DNA of 64,000 bases, taken from assembly GCF_028476545.1 (NCBI RefSeq), contig NW_026733020.1, forward strand, positions 1 through 64,000, given 5' to 3'. The DNA is from Physella acuta. Taxonomy: Eukaryota; Mollusca; Gastropoda; Physidae. Positions 22,332-35,239 of the stretch are shown one piece after another. A program made the position numbers and the translations under genes. A model generated the notes under the pieces. The model was not told where the DNA came from, searched no databases, and was given only the letters and a program-made list of their open reading frames with translations. Each line of letters begins with the position of its first letter. Within the stretch, counting starts at the first letter, position 1.

Positions 22332-24019
22332 CCACATTCAAGGTCTCTTGTATATCTACCTCTTACGCCTTACTCCACCTCACCCCCACCCCCGTCACCC
22401 CCCCCCCCCCCCCCCCCCCCCACCCTCCCGCCAACACCCACGCTACAGAAATACACCTACCTTCTCCCACGGCCATTGTGTTTTGCCTTTGTCACTGAGT
22501 TCACCATCTCGTACCAACAACAATTGAATCACCTTATTGAGCGGATCAATACATCCTTATGGCGCTTCTTTTCTTCCGGGACTTCTTTCTAGTCGTGCTA
22601 AAAATAGGCTAAAGCTGTAGATTTTCTTAATAAGTAAACATACGGTATTCTTTACTTTAATTGTTTTAAATATTTTAATTATTTTAATTATTTTTTTTTG
22701 AGTATTACAGTGTTCTTAATTGTGTCTATATTCCAATATTGATCGGTGTAGGTATGCAGATCAAATTGAGGAAATCGATGATTGGGTTCGATGTGGTTTA
22801 CTTGCATGTGGGGGATCGAAGATAAACACGACCTTGAATATGGTAGATAGATGGTAGTGAGGGGGGGGGGGGGGTAGGTTGGTAGGGGGCGTGAGGTCGT
22901 GGGCTGGGGGTGGATGGTAGATTGTGATAGATGGTAGTGAGGTGGACTGTGGGTGGTAGATGGTGAGAGAGGGGTTTGTATAAAGACGTGTGCTAGAATG
23001 TTGTGTGGTGTGGGGGTGGTGAGAGAGGGTAACGAGAGAGGGTAGGTACTGTAAGAGAGTAGTTTGGAGGGTATTGTTAGAGGAGGAGGGAGTAATGCTG
23101 AAGAGTTGTGCGGAGGGAGGGGGGATTGTTGGGCTTATAATGTTCTCTTCTCTCTACCGTCATTTCGAAAACAAGACCAACCACTTAATAAAAAAATACA
23201 TAAACTCGTGCCTTTAAAGATGGCCTATTATTGCTTTTATAAAACACCATCGATGTTTGTTTCGCATATAAAAGTACTCAACTATTTGTTGAAACTTTTG
23301 TATATGTATATTTGTTATTGATTGATTATAGTTTTATTTAGCCGATGCTAAGAATTCCCACCAAGCATTTGTTTTTCGTCAAACGTTCATTAAACAACTG
23401 TAGTTATAATTATAAAAAATGTTTGATTAAACGCTATAACTGTTTGCGGTATTTATTTATTTACTGACATCGGTGCTCACGTTATGTTTAAAATACACGC
23501 AGTATAGTTTGTTTTGTTTTTAACTGACTTACTGGAGAAAAAAAAACAATTAAGAAAAAATAAGGAAATGAAAAAAAAACAACCCTCTACTTTACTTTAA
23601 TGTCATTCTTGATAGAAGAAATTGAACCATTCAATTTTTTTTTGTCTCAGGATATTGATCTGGATTTGTTCTCAATGCCGATGGGATAGACCAACCTGAA
23701 CTCCAGAACTATAGGTTCGTTACTACTGCGATATAATCGACCTCAATTATTTATTTTTTATTTTTTTAATTCATATATAGATATATATCTGTGGAAAATA
23801 GTTGTTTTTTTTTTTAAAAGAAAAAACAATTAATGAAAGCCGGCTAAAATGGCCAGCACCGTTTCTGCACTAAAGCCAATTAACGCATATTGTTTATGCC
23901 TAATTAAAAAAAAATCCATCGCATTTATTGCGTCGCACACGACCACCTTAGAGTTCCCCCCCACCCACCGGCTCCCCCCCTCCCCCTGCCTCCTGTAATC
24001 ATATCGCCCCAGCGAGTCA
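22332..24019. other. Intergenic: C run, GGTAGATGG-rich stretch, AT-rich spacer
   Basis: A 24-base C run lies at 22398-22421. Degenerate GTAGATGGTAGTGAGG repeats occupy 22845-23060. From 23160 to 23950 the DNA is AT-rich with no recognised gene. Confidence 0.5.
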
Positions 24020-24545
24020 TGCGTGACCTACATACAGGCCCCGGCACGGGGAGGGTGGGGGGAGGGGTTGACCTTGAACATACCTGGGTTCGATTCAAGA
24101 CACTGGGTCATTGGGCCGGATAACAAAGATGCCGCTATGCTCGACAGAAGATGCTCTTGGCTGCACTTGGTGAGGCATTATGGGAGGGGGAGGGGGGCGG
24201 GCGGGTGTATGTGGCCGTGGGGGTTATGGGGGAGGGGGGGAGGTAAACTGTAAAATATATTTCGTATAAAAAGGGTTAGGGTGAGGGCTGTGGGTATCCG
24301 TATGATTGATGAAAGGTGTGGGGGTAACTTGTATATATGGGGTGGTAGGAGTAGGGGGGGGGGTAAAGGGTATATGTTCAGGGTAGGGGCGTGGGGGGAG
24401 GTTCTAGGGGGGAAAGTGTAAAACATGTTTAAAACATAAAAAAGGATTGGAACGGGGGTTGTTTGTGGGGTGTGCAGTTACACGTTTAAGTGTAAGGGGT
24501 GGGGATAAGGGTTATATGTTGCGTGTAATGGGAGAGTGGTTGAGA
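24020..24545. repeat. Degenerate G-rich/GGGT low-complexity tract
   Basis: Many GGGG runs and GTGTGGGGGT-type words with no fixed period. Dense enough for G-quadruplex potential on the plus strand. Confidence 0.55.
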
Positions 24546-25523
<978 letters not shown>

Positions 25524-25879
25524 TGTATATACAAGAGTATTTTGATAGTGTTAAGGTTAAACAAATCGAACTAGGCAAATCCATAGCTAGGCTTATGGTT
25601 AGTTTAGGAGTACAAAAAAAAAATACATCCATGGTTGTAATTCTTGACAAGGCAGGCAGGTGAAATGCTCGACCACACCCCTGTACCGAGTGACCCCTCA
25701 AGTCCCGAGAACAAGGACAGTGGGGTCTGCATGAATAATTCACCTCGACCCAACTGCGAGGACCTCCGAGTAGTTAATGACAGAATCGATAGCCGCTCCC
25801 TATGTCTTGAAGGGGATGGATTCGACTTACTAAAGGTGGGGGGGGGGGGGAATAGTAATTAATGAAAAAAAAGTGCGGT

Positions 25880-26225
25880 GTGTTAATTGGGGTAGTGTGG
25901 TGTCTAGGTTTGTATGTGAGGGTGTTTTGTGTGAGTGCATGTGCGTGTGTGAAAGAAGTAGTGTGTACGTGTGTGTGTGTGTAGGTATAGTATGTACGTG
26001 TGTGTGCGAGAGTATGTCCGTGTGAGTTGTGTGTAAGTGTATGTGCCTGAGTGAGTATTCTGTTCGAGTGTTGTAGTTGCATGTGCGTGCGTGTGTGTGA
26101 ATGTGAGTGTATGTTCCTCTGTGTGCGTATTCCATGTGCGTACTGCGAATTAGTTACGAACGCATGAAATGAAGTGTGTATACAGTTGCGTGTGTGTGCA
26201 TGTGTGTGTGTGTTTGGTAGATGCA
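25880..26225. repeat. TG-rich degenerate low-complexity tract
   Basis: GTGTGTGCGTGTGAG-type words throughout. The minus-strand frame reads only His/Thr and is an artefact of composition. Confidence 0.7.
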
Positions 26226-26512
26226 GCATGCAACTCAAACAAATTATGCTTTAATTAGGGGAGCTACCGATGAATAATTTAACCAATCAAACGAGAGAAC
26301 GCAATACGATAAATAATGCATCGGGTCGTGAAAAAGTAAGTCGGTCATTTGAGCACTGACCTTCAGACTGACATCTGACATCTGTCATCTGTCTGATGCT
26401 TGCAGCTCCTCCACTTTTTTCTTTTCGGTTAGCCGTACCCCCATTAACCGTTTAGCTACTATCATAGATAATCAAATTTTCTTATATTCCAAGACACATT
26501 TGCTCCGGTGTC

Positions 26513-26737
26513 TGTAAAGATGCGCAACAGAAAACTGCGCACACAAAAAGTGCGCAATGTCATTTTTGTTTCCTTAAATCGAGTATTGATTGGCATTTAC
26601 AAAGAGTGACTACATGTACATTGTAACATAATAAAACGTACTTACACGAAATGTAATAAAATTACAGTATTTTAGTATAATTACTTTGTATTTGCGCATT
26701 TTTCTTTTTTGCGCAGTTTTCACGTTGCGCAGTTTAC
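26513..26737. mobile_element. Foldback-like small element with TGCGCA arrays
   Basis: The left end TGTAAAGATGCGCAACAG is followed by AAAACTGCGCA and AGTGCGCAA. The right end mirrors it: GCGCATTTTTC, GCGCAGTTTTC, GCGCAGTTTACC. Inverted arrays of a TGCGCA unit flank a 120-bp AT-rich core. The terminal GGTAAAC heptamer (minus strand, 26737) is shared with the foldback elements at 17.9 and 20.4 kb. No target duplication was found. Confidence 0.5.
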
Positions 26738-27004
26738 CGATTGTGTATTTTTCTAGGAACCATTTGCGTCCAAACCAATACTCTAGCATTAAACTTTAAT
26801 TAATCACTAACATAATCTCTAGTCTATACCCTAGCGCTAAATTTTAATTAACCTCTAGCCTAATAACTTGTCTTAACCCTAGCAATAACCAACACCAAAA
26901 CGCTATCATAATCTAGAGGTTTTACCCTTGTATATATCATAACACTAACTTTAACTCTTGTCCTACTCTAGCTTGTACTCATGCCCTTACTCTAATCCTA
27001 ACTA
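26738..27004. repeat. Degenerate CCTAG/CTAAT low-complexity stretch
   Basis: A loose ~65-bp duplication (CTCTAGCATTAAACTTTAAT and CCCTAGCGCTAAATTTTAAT) is followed by CCTAACTCT-like words. No gene. Confidence 0.5.
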
Positions 27005-27167
27005 GACTTTTATCTCCGATGATGGGGGGGGGGGGGGAGGGGGGGGCTTGAAATATTGGGGGGGGGGGCCGAACTAAAATGTGTGTGGGGGTTGGGGGGG
27101 GGGCGGGGGCGGACACCGGTAAAAGTATATATTTTCTATAGAAATAGATGCCTGGAAGAAACTCTGA
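27005..27167. mobile_element. MITE family B copy
   Basis: The right end is GATGCCTGGAAGAAACTCTG. The core has CACCGGTAAAAGTATATATTTTC, here on the opposite strand to other copies, and G runs. The left end near AGACTTTTATCTCCG is diverged. The exact left boundary is uncertain. Confidence 0.6.
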
Positions 27168-27616
27168 CCCTAATCATAGTGATGACAGTTAGCCCCTGTC
27201 TTAACCCACCTCTGCCCTACCCCCCACCCCCACCCCCATCATCTACTGCCCCTACAAGAGACGACCACATCATCAAACGATGTCCAGCAACCGTCACACA
27301 TTTACCGCGTTAAACGCCGGAAATAAAACAAGTCTAGACATATAAAATGGACGAGGAATATTGACACGTGTCACCCAATCACAGGCTGACAGCTCGCCCG
27401 GAAATCATCCATGATTGGTCCAGAAAGTTACGATCGTCGCGTCTTGTGTAAGATGGTCTACTTTTCCTCCGTCGGTCATTTCGTACGTCGGTCATTTCGC
27501 TCGTTACTGTAAAGACTAAAAAAAAAAACGGAAAATAAACATAAATAATTTAAAAAAAAGATAAATCCCCAGAATAGATAGCAAGGGCTTAGCGAAACAG
27601 TGATTGGGTAAGACGA

Positions 27617-27690
27617 AGTGGCCGAGTGGTAGAGCGCAAGAATGCTAACTGGAAATCGCGAATTTGAAGGCAATTCCAGTATCGATCAAT
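27617..27690 (+). repeat. tRNA-Ser-like sequence, SINE head or tRNA relic
   Basis: GACGAAGTGGCCGAGTGGTA resembles the acceptor and D-arm (A box) of tRNA-Ser, with GCT in the anticodon position. The B box (GAATTTGAAGG) is badly degraded and the acceptor stem does not close, so it is not a working tRNA gene. Confidence 0.5.
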
Positions 27691-27884
27691 ATTAACCTCA
27701 ACCATAACCAAATCCTGATATTACCACCAAAGTGCATCTTTTCATTGACGTAATATACATTTTAAAAAAGTAAAGGTCTCTTTCTTTTCAAACGAGCCAT
27801 TTTAGTAGATGAAGTAGAGTTAATGTGTTTTTGACCTCAGAATTCATAAGACCTGTGTCGACTCAAGGACGTCACCCTATAAAT

Positions 27885-28124
27885 TTGGGTACGGCTAATC
27901 GATAAAACCAATATATTTTTAAAAAGTCTTACTACGTCTCCAGGGTTAGCACACACGACTGGCCTCATTCTTCTAACCGGTACTGTTAAGTGTCTTCAAT
28001 AATGCAGGATGTCCCATAGTGCTGTTGGGGGGTTCATGTAACCTCGGCTGGCCCGGGGGGGGGGGGGGGGGGTAAAACGCCACACACCACGTGACTTAAC
28101 GTCAAAGAGAATAGCCGTACCCAA
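27885..28124. mobile_element. Possible MITE with TTGGGTACGGCTA ends
   Basis: TTGGGTACGGCTA at 27885 faces TAGCCGTACCCAA ending at 28124, 240 bp overall, with a G run inside. No target duplication is seen. The terminal word recurs singly near 26432 (minus) and 55382 (plus), suggesting a dispersed family. Confidence 0.45.
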
Positions 28125-28491
28125 GATGCGTCTTAATGTTATGTTGTCGGTGTGAGGAGTTCAAATCATAAGTTATCAAAAGGTGTTTTAAGGAACAGTA
28201 GAGTAGGCGGGGAGGGGGAGGAGGACAGGTTGTGGGTCCTTGTACTTGTTAGCGCAAATAAAAAATTGGAAGAAAAGTATTTCGTCTTCAGAAAAGTGTT
28301 TATTGCTTTAGAAATGTGTTTATTTCATTAGCAATGTGTTTATTCCATTAGATTTTGTATTTATTTTGAAGAGCCCAACTTTCGGATGAGTTTTATTGTG
28401 TGAGATCTCCGTTTATTTATTAAATGCGATGAAATGTCAAACAGGGATTGGAAGTCGTTGTATATGCCGGGGGCGAAGTATAGAGATGGTG

Positions 28492-28496
<5 letters not shown>

Positions 28497-28575
<79 letters not shown>

Positions 28576-28650
28576 ATATATATACCATATATATACCATA
28601 TATATACCATATGTTATATGGTATATGGTATATACCATATACCATATACA
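28497..28650. repeat. (TA)n tract plus ATATACC/GGTATAT palindrome
   Basis: About 38 TA units, then four copies of ATATATACCAT, then the inverted GGTATATGGTATATACCATA. The junction region folds on itself. Confidence 0.85.
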
Positions 28651-28654
28651 CCAT

Positions 28655-29587
28655 CATATAACTCTATAATTAATGAAATAGGGTGCGACTGATACGTCCA
28701 GTCGTCCTATGCTCCGTTTTGTACGCCGGAATACGCGGTATTTGGAAGTCAGATATTCTTGCTCAAAGTATAAAAGAAATGCAAGCAAAATAAACACAGG
28801 AAAAAAAAACAACACCCAAACACAGTGAAACACAGCTGCGTAACTTTTTAAGTCTTATGTTTTCTTTATCTAATAACCCTAAACTAAACAAAAACAAAAT
28901 GGCTTTGAACAGAAATAGAAAAACAGGTAATTAGAGGAACACAAGAAATTAAGTTTTTACAGTAAGACCGCGACAGTTTGAAGATTTATTCAAACGAGAT
29001 TTAAATTTTATTTTTGTACTACGGAAAGTGCGTTTAGGAATAATCAAAGCAGATGAAAAGAAGAACATTTTTAATTATCTGCGTTTTTAAAAGCGAGTTA
29101 TTTTACGTTTTGTGATTTTAAGAGTATACATTTTTATCGTTGTATACTTTAGTTCAAATCACGATGTTAAAGGTTAAAATGTTGCACTAACCCAACTCCT
29201 AAAACATAACAAGTAACTCACAGCTGTTGGGCTATTCAAACAAAATTACTACATTTTTAACAAATTCTTTTACAGCTTCAAAGATATTATATTTGTTTGT
29301 TTATTTATTTATTTTTATTTTTTTGACAAAATTCCGAGCTTCTGGAAACCCTGATTAAAGCCTGCGGTTATAATCTGCTTTTAGCAGGTTTACGGTATTT
29401 GACTTTTGACCGACTGCTTCTTCGACTCATTGGCGTCACAGGGAAGGAAAGGGGGGGGGGGGGTGGGGAAGGGGGGGGGGAGGGAAGGGGGGGGTGCGAT
29501 CCGAACCGGGTAACACAATTTAGGGGTTGACACCACGACAAAAAAAAATCGTTCAACTTTTTAAAAAAGGCAGCAGTTTTTATCAGC
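28655..29587. other. Intergenic AT-rich spacer
   Basis: No gene. G runs lie at 29450-29490. Confidence 0.5.
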
Positions 29588-29700
29588 TCTGTGCCCAGCC
29601 GCTTTACGTGAGTTAGGTACCCATTAGAGCTGGGTGGACTCTAATCTTATGGGTTGGCAGTCTAGCTTTCTATCGCAATTCCACACTCTCCCCTCTCCGC
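29588..29700 (-). mobile_element. SINE-1 fragment (tRNA-derived, MetaSINE-like body)
   Basis: The minus strand reads GAGTCCACCCAGCTCTAATG, then GGTACCTAACTCACGT and GGCTGGGCACAGAGCTGA. This matches the body of the intact copy at 49013-49272. The head is degraded and the 3' half is missing. Confidence 0.75.
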
Positions 29701-30059
29701 CATACCGTTTTAGTATTTTTACTGGATTAAAAACTGTTTAAAAAAAAGTTTTACGATATTGGTCAAATCTAGTAACTAAATTTTATTAATCTCTGATGTA
29801 AATGTTTATTTCAATCTTTCCAGAACAAAATTTTCACTTCCCAATTACCCCGCTTGTGGTGGTAGTTTAACTGGCAATAGATGGTCGCACAGTCGTCAGG
29901 AAATGGTAACGATTTCTTTTATTTCAGGATCCATCGAAATAAAATGGTATTTGTACAATCGTTTGACGATTGATTGGGTTGACCCAATAACCGATAGCTG
30001 CCGGCTTTAGATTACATGCATTGATCTAGTTGTTTTTTTTTATTTCGTGGGGGAGGGGG
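29701..30059. other. Intergenic, nothing recognised
   Basis: AT-rich, single-copy-looking. No coding or RNA signal. Confidence 0.5.
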
Positions 30060-30660
30060 GGGGGCTGTTGGTGTGTGTGGGAGATGTGGACGGGAAGGTG
30101 AGCATGGATGTGTGGTAGGGTAGAGTGTGTGGAGGCTTGGTTTATGTGAGGATGTAAATGTGTTTGTGGGTTTGTGAAGGGCGTGTGTGTGTTGGAGGAT
30201 TGGGCGGGGGTGGGAAGGGGGGTAAATATGGATGTGTGGTACGGTAGGGTGTGTGGGAGGCTTGGTTTATGTGAGGATGTGTGTTTGTGGGTGTGTGAAG
30301 GCCGTGTGTGTTGGAGAATGGGGGGGGGGGGCGGTAGGGGGAGGGAAATATGAATATTGAAATATAGACTGTTGAGGTTTACATTATGTGAAGGTTTCGA
30401 TGTGTGAAGGCCAGTATCGGAGGGTGGGGGGGGGAGGGGAGAGGTTGAGCTTTGGACGTGTGAACGTATGTATGGCTGTGAGATGTGTATGAAGTATGTG
30501 GGGGGGGGGGGGGCATGAGAGCTTGTCCATAAGGATAGTTGTGAGTATAATGATGGGCGGGGTAGTGTTGAATAGATGAAGTAGACTGCGTGTTAGTTAA
30601 ATGTGCGTGTGAGTGAGTGAGTATGGGGGGGGGGGGAGGTAAATGATGTTTTCGTGTGAG
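30060..30660. repeat. TG-rich tract with ~118-bp duplication
   Basis: GGCTTGGTTTATGTGAGGAT occurs twice within a duplicated block (about 30100-30205 and 30220-30325). The rest is degenerate GTGTGGG and G runs. Confidence 0.7.
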
Positions 30661-31983
30661 CACCACCCCGACACCTCATCTGCCACAGCTCCACTCCATA
30701 ACGAGTCCCAGGTCGCTGTGACCTGACCGATTTATCGGATTAGTTAATCGATTACAAAAATAATCCTGATCGATAATTTTCACCCTTTTAAAAAAAATTC
30801 TTTTCATCCGTGAAATACAATTAGAAGTTTTTGTTTTTATTATTGTTTTTTTTTTTTTTTACCGAAGCTAAACACGCACCAGAATGCAGTATCTACGTAG
30901 ATAAATGTATGTAAACAAACAAATCACGTGATACGGGCCGGCCGTCTGCTAATTATAAAATACATTATGCCCCAGGCAGGAAATCAGGAGGTAAAAAAAA
31001 CTTGTGTAGCTGCATTAGTTTGTTGTAGTCTGTTATGTGTTATGTAACACAGCTCAACATTTGGTTAGAAGCAGCTGTGGAATTATGGGATATGTGTGAT
31101 ACCTGGGCCTGACCCTGGTCGTAAGACGGGTGGAGTAGAGCTGACCTGAATTTACTACCTACGCTAAAGATAAGGCCAAAGGAAAATAATTAGTATTACT
31201 ACATGGTACCCCCCTCACACCACCAACACCATCATCACCACCACCACCACCATCATCACCACCCACTATCCCCTCCTCCACCTCCCACACTACCCCCCCC
31301 CACTACCCCCTCCCCCCCCCCCCCCCCACCACCAGAGTTGCTTTCGACCCGATACAAAATAATTCCCAAAAACACATACTAGAATGTTAGTGTTCGAATC
31401 CCTTAGTTTCAGACACAAATAGTCTGTTATTGAATCCCAAAATCCCTGCTTTTGATTACAAATCCGCGCAAATCTACGTACACGCGTTTTACTTCTACCG
31501 TAACACTTCCGAGACCAAGTATAAAAACAAAACAAAGGACAACGCCTGAACTCTACTTCACCTACCCCAACCGACCGCCACAACCGGACTGGGCACTGAG
31601 TTGTTATCAAGTGACGAGAACACTCGCTCATGAACAATTTTAGTCCAGAAGGTTCACTTAGTACATACAGGTCACAGGTCATAGGTCACGATAGCAAACA
31701 TCTTGAACATTGCTCCAAGACTACTAAACGATAATAATTGTTTTTTTTATTTTTACTTATTCTATTTTTACGATCCATGATTATTTAATCAGTGAGCGTA
31801 AAACCACAACAATAATTTTAAAAAATAATAGTTTGATCTAAACCTGCTATTTCGTACTCCCTATCTTTATTAAAAGATTAAAATCGATACAATCGAATAT
31901 AGTTTTAGGAATATAAAATATGATATTTTATCTTATATAAATAACCAACTAGATTATGTACGTGGAGGGCATAAAAAAAATTG
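30661..31983. other. Intergenic with (CAC/CAT)n microsatellite
   Basis: A trinucleotide CAC/CAT tract lies at about 31216-31265 and C runs at 31296-31327. ACTCTACTTCACCTACCCC at 31551-31569 looks like a scrap of the SINE-1 central domain. No gene seen. Confidence 0.5.
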
Positions 31984-32150
31984 ATGAAAAAATGAAGTCT
32001 GCCTAGCCGTCTGCCCGCCATGTTTGTTGATATTTGGTTTGTTTTGGTTCGCTCACCGCCCCGGTCAAGGTCGCGGGCGTTGCTAGGCAAGCATGTTGAT
32101 ATCGGTTGCTAAGGGGCGAGACAACGGTCTGGCCGAGTTTTTCACGATAT
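31984..32150. promoter_or_regulatory. CpG-richer segment with RFX X-box-like GTTGCTAGGCAAGC
   Basis: GTTGCTAGGCAAGC (32079-32092) fits the known RFX X-box pattern well, and GTTGCTAAGGGGC follows 25 bp later. The surroundings have CpGs and CGCCATG. It could be a promoter of a gene whose exons were not recognised. Confidence 0.25.
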
Positions 32151-32444
32151 GGCCAGGCAGGCAGTTGCAATCAATTTAAAAATGCCTGATCGATATTGCT
32201 AAACAGATTAAAAGGTTAATTACTACCCTTTTTTTGGAATTACTCTACAAAGAGGTTAATGGGGAGGGGGGGGGGGGGGGGCATAACGAGCGAGTTGTTT
32301 ACGGGGTAAACTTCGACGTTCCTTGTAGAAGGTATTCCCGATTTTGTAAATAGACATCGGAATAATTGAAAGAAAATGGGAAAATAAGACGTCCATACTG
32401 AAGAATGGGAAGTTATTTTATCTACTAAATTAATAATACGTTCT

Positions 32445-32738
32445 TAGTTGCCAAGCCGAAATGTCCCGAGTTCGAACCCCTGGCATACAACTGGGGACTG
32501 ACTAGATGAGGCTAGATAGCTGGGGACAGCAACTCTACTCGGAGAGACAACTCCGATATCGAACAACTGCTTCCTTGTAGTTTGTCCTTGGACAAAGGCT
32601 ATGGAATCAAAACCAAAAAGAAAAGCAGGCTGAAATCGGAGTCTACTGTCTATATGGCACATAACCAATTGACACGTAATATACTTAATTGTGTTGGAGG
32701 AAATCCCGTTCAACTTTACAATTAAAAACGAAGAAGAT
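32445..32738 (+). mobile_element. SINE-2 copy (tRNA-derived)
   Basis: A B box CGAGTTCGAACCCC is followed by a conserved body: GGGGACAGCAACTCTACT, AGAGACAACTCCGATATC, GACAAAGGCTATGGAATC, AAAGCAGGCTGAAATCGGAG, then TATATGGCACATAACC. It ends AAAAACGAAGAAGATGACG. Two further copies lie at 46875-47155 and 53450-53745 in the same strand. Confidence 0.85.
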
Positions 32739-32744
32739 GACGTA

Positions 32745-33160
32745 TCTGTTGTGTCACTAAGCATAACTACTATCTGCTGTGTCACCACCAGTAGCTATTT
32801 AGCTACTGTGTCACCAACAAAATGTCATAGATCTCCACCAATATCTCCCATGTCTCACCCCCAATATATCGTGTCACCACCAATATCTTATATGTCAACA
32901 CCAATGTCTCATGTGTCACCACCAATAGCTAATGTGTCGCCAACAAAATGTCATGTTTCACCACCAATATATCCCATGTCACCACCAATACCTCATGTCT
33001 CACCACCAATATCTCATGTGTCACCACCAATATATCGTGTCACCTCCAAAAGGTACTATGTCACCATCAAAACACCATACTTTACCATCAATATCTCATG
33101 CGTCACCCTATTAATATTTCACGTCACTATCATAACGTTCGATCACACCTGCCTCACCTT
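32745..33160. repeat. ~21-bp minisatellite, TGTCACCACCAATATCTCA
   Basis: About 17-20 units, clearest from 32830 to 33060 and decaying at both edges. The array begins right at the 3' tail of the SINE-2 copy. Frames across it are satellite artefacts. Confidence 0.88.
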
Positions 33161-33295
33161 TGATCACCCTAGTGTCACCTTTCTTATATCCTTTTCTCAT
33201 AAAGCAACCCCACGATCATACATTACATGCGTGTACCCAGACACCCAACAGCGCCTTTTATCTACGCCTAATTCATCGCACTGGCCGTACTGCCA

Positions 33296-34055
33296 AGTAT
33301 AGCACCAAGCATAGCACCAAGTACAGCACCAAGTATAGCACCAAGTATAGCACAAATATAGCACCAAGTATAGCACCAAGCATAGCACCAAGTACAGCAC
33401 CAAGTATAGCACCAAGTATAGCACAAATATAGCACCAAGTATAGCACCAAGTAAAGCACCAAGTATAGCACACATATAGCACCAAGTATAGCACCAAGTA
33501 CAGCACAAATATAGCACCAAGTATAGCACAAATATAGCACCAAGTATAGCACCAAGCATAGCACCAAGTACAGCACCAAGTATAGCACCAAGTATAGCAC
33601 AAATATAGCACCAAGTATAGCACCAAGTAAAGCACCAAGTATAGCACCAAGTATAGCACCAAGTACAGTACCAAGTATAGCACCAAGTATAGCACAAATA
33701 TAGCACCAAGTATAGCACCAAGTATAGCACCAAATATAGCACCAAGTATAGCACCAAGTATAGCACCAAGTATAGCACCAAGTATAGCACCAAGTATAGC
33801 ACCAAGTATAGCACCAAGTATAGCACCAAGTATAGCACAAATATAGCACCAAGTATAGCACCAAGTATAGCACCAAGTATAGCACCAAATATAGCACCAA
33901 GTATAGCACCAAGTATAGCACCAAGTATAGCACCAAGTATAGCACCAAGTATAGCACCAAGTACAGCACCAAGTATAGCACCAAGTACAGTACCAAGTAT
34001 AGCACCAAGTATAGCAACACGCATAGCACCAAGCAGAGCACCACCAAAAATAGAT
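33296..34055. repeat. 12-bp minisatellite with 71-bp higher-order period
   Basis: About 63 units of GCACCAAGTATA with an 11-bp variant GCACAAATATA. Early on, five 12-bp units plus one 11-bp variant form a 71-bp block that recurs with the same order of CATA/TACA variants. Two minus-strand frames of 274-288 codons arise only from the near-12-bp period. Confidence 0.95.
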
Positions 34056-34159
34056 CCTTGCACCGCCTAATTACAACAAAATAAAAACCCACTAGTTCGT
34101 TTACCGTATCTCGCGAATTACAGCGTCCTAATTATCAAACGCGCCACCTAAACTAGACA

Positions 34160-34705
34160 AGGTCAGTGATATTTGTAAAAGTGTTGTAGTTTGTGTTTGT
34201 GTTGTAGTTAGTGTTTGTGAGTGTAAATGTGTGTGTCTGTGTGAGGGTTTGTATGTAGGTGTGTGTTTAGTGTGTGTGGTTGTTTGAGTTTGAGAGAGTT
34301 TGGTGTGTGTTTAGGTTAAGGATTGTGTGTTTTTTAATGTGTGAAAGTTTGTGTGTGGGGCGGTTTCTGTGTTTGATATGCTATAGAGTTTGTGTGTGTG
34401 TGGTTGTGGGTGATGTCTGTGTTTGTTATGTGTGTCAATGGGCGTGTGTTCGATTGATATACGTGTTTGTGTGTGATTGTGTGGGTAGGTTTGCTGGGGT
34501 AGTGGAGGTTAGTGTGGGGTAGCATATTGTGTGTGGCGGAGAGGGGGGTCGGCGTGTGGGAGGGAGGTGTCGAAGAGGAGAATGGTGTGTAGATAGATGG
34601 GTGTGGAGTTCATCCACTGCGGAAAGAGGACACGCGAGTGTGTGGTGGGTAAGAGACCTATGTATGTGTGTGTTTGTGTGTGTGAGAGAGTGTGTTTGTG
34701 TGTTA
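34160..34705. repeat. TG-rich degenerate low-complexity tract
   Basis: GTGTTTGTGTGTG-type words without fixed period. No gene. Confidence 0.65.
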
Positions 34706-35239
34706 AATTCTAAAATAATTTAACGCATACCCTAATTACACTTCAACTGAAAAATAAATGCTAACTTAAAATCACCTTTCTCACCCCTCCTCTCAAACTT
34801 TTCGTAACACTGATCGAAGACGGATTGGAAATAGATCGAACACCCCACACGTAATGCAGGCTGATTGAATAAAAGTCTTTGATCCCTCGTCTCGATATTA
34901 GATCCTACTTATGAAATCATTTTTCAAAGAGAGGTTAAAAGTAGAGAGTTATATAAAGATATGACTTTCATGGTCTAGTGCAAGTTTTATGTAGATCAGA
35001 CCGACTTGTTTTGACTCATGATTGAGCGAGGGAAGCAATTTTAACTCGATATCTTTCCCTAGGAAAGGTAGGTTAGGTAAGGCAGTTACAATATGAAACG
35101 GGAGGGCGGGGGAGGGGGGTGTTCAAGAGAATAGTATCAACACATACACATTAAGCAAAATAAATATTCTAGTTAACAATATTAATCTTTAAAAAAATAT
35201 CTAAAAGTAAAGATGTAATATATCAGGCATCCCCACGAG
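34706..35239. other. Intergenic, nothing recognised
   Basis: AT-rich, apparently single-copy. Confidence 0.5.

Noticed and set aside
27617-27690. Functional tRNA-Ser gene
   Set aside because: B box degraded and acceptor stem does not close.
33268-34092. 274-288-codon hydrophobic frames (repeated VLYL and LGAI)
   Set aside because: Produced by the 12-bp array in two frames; not a membrane protein gene.
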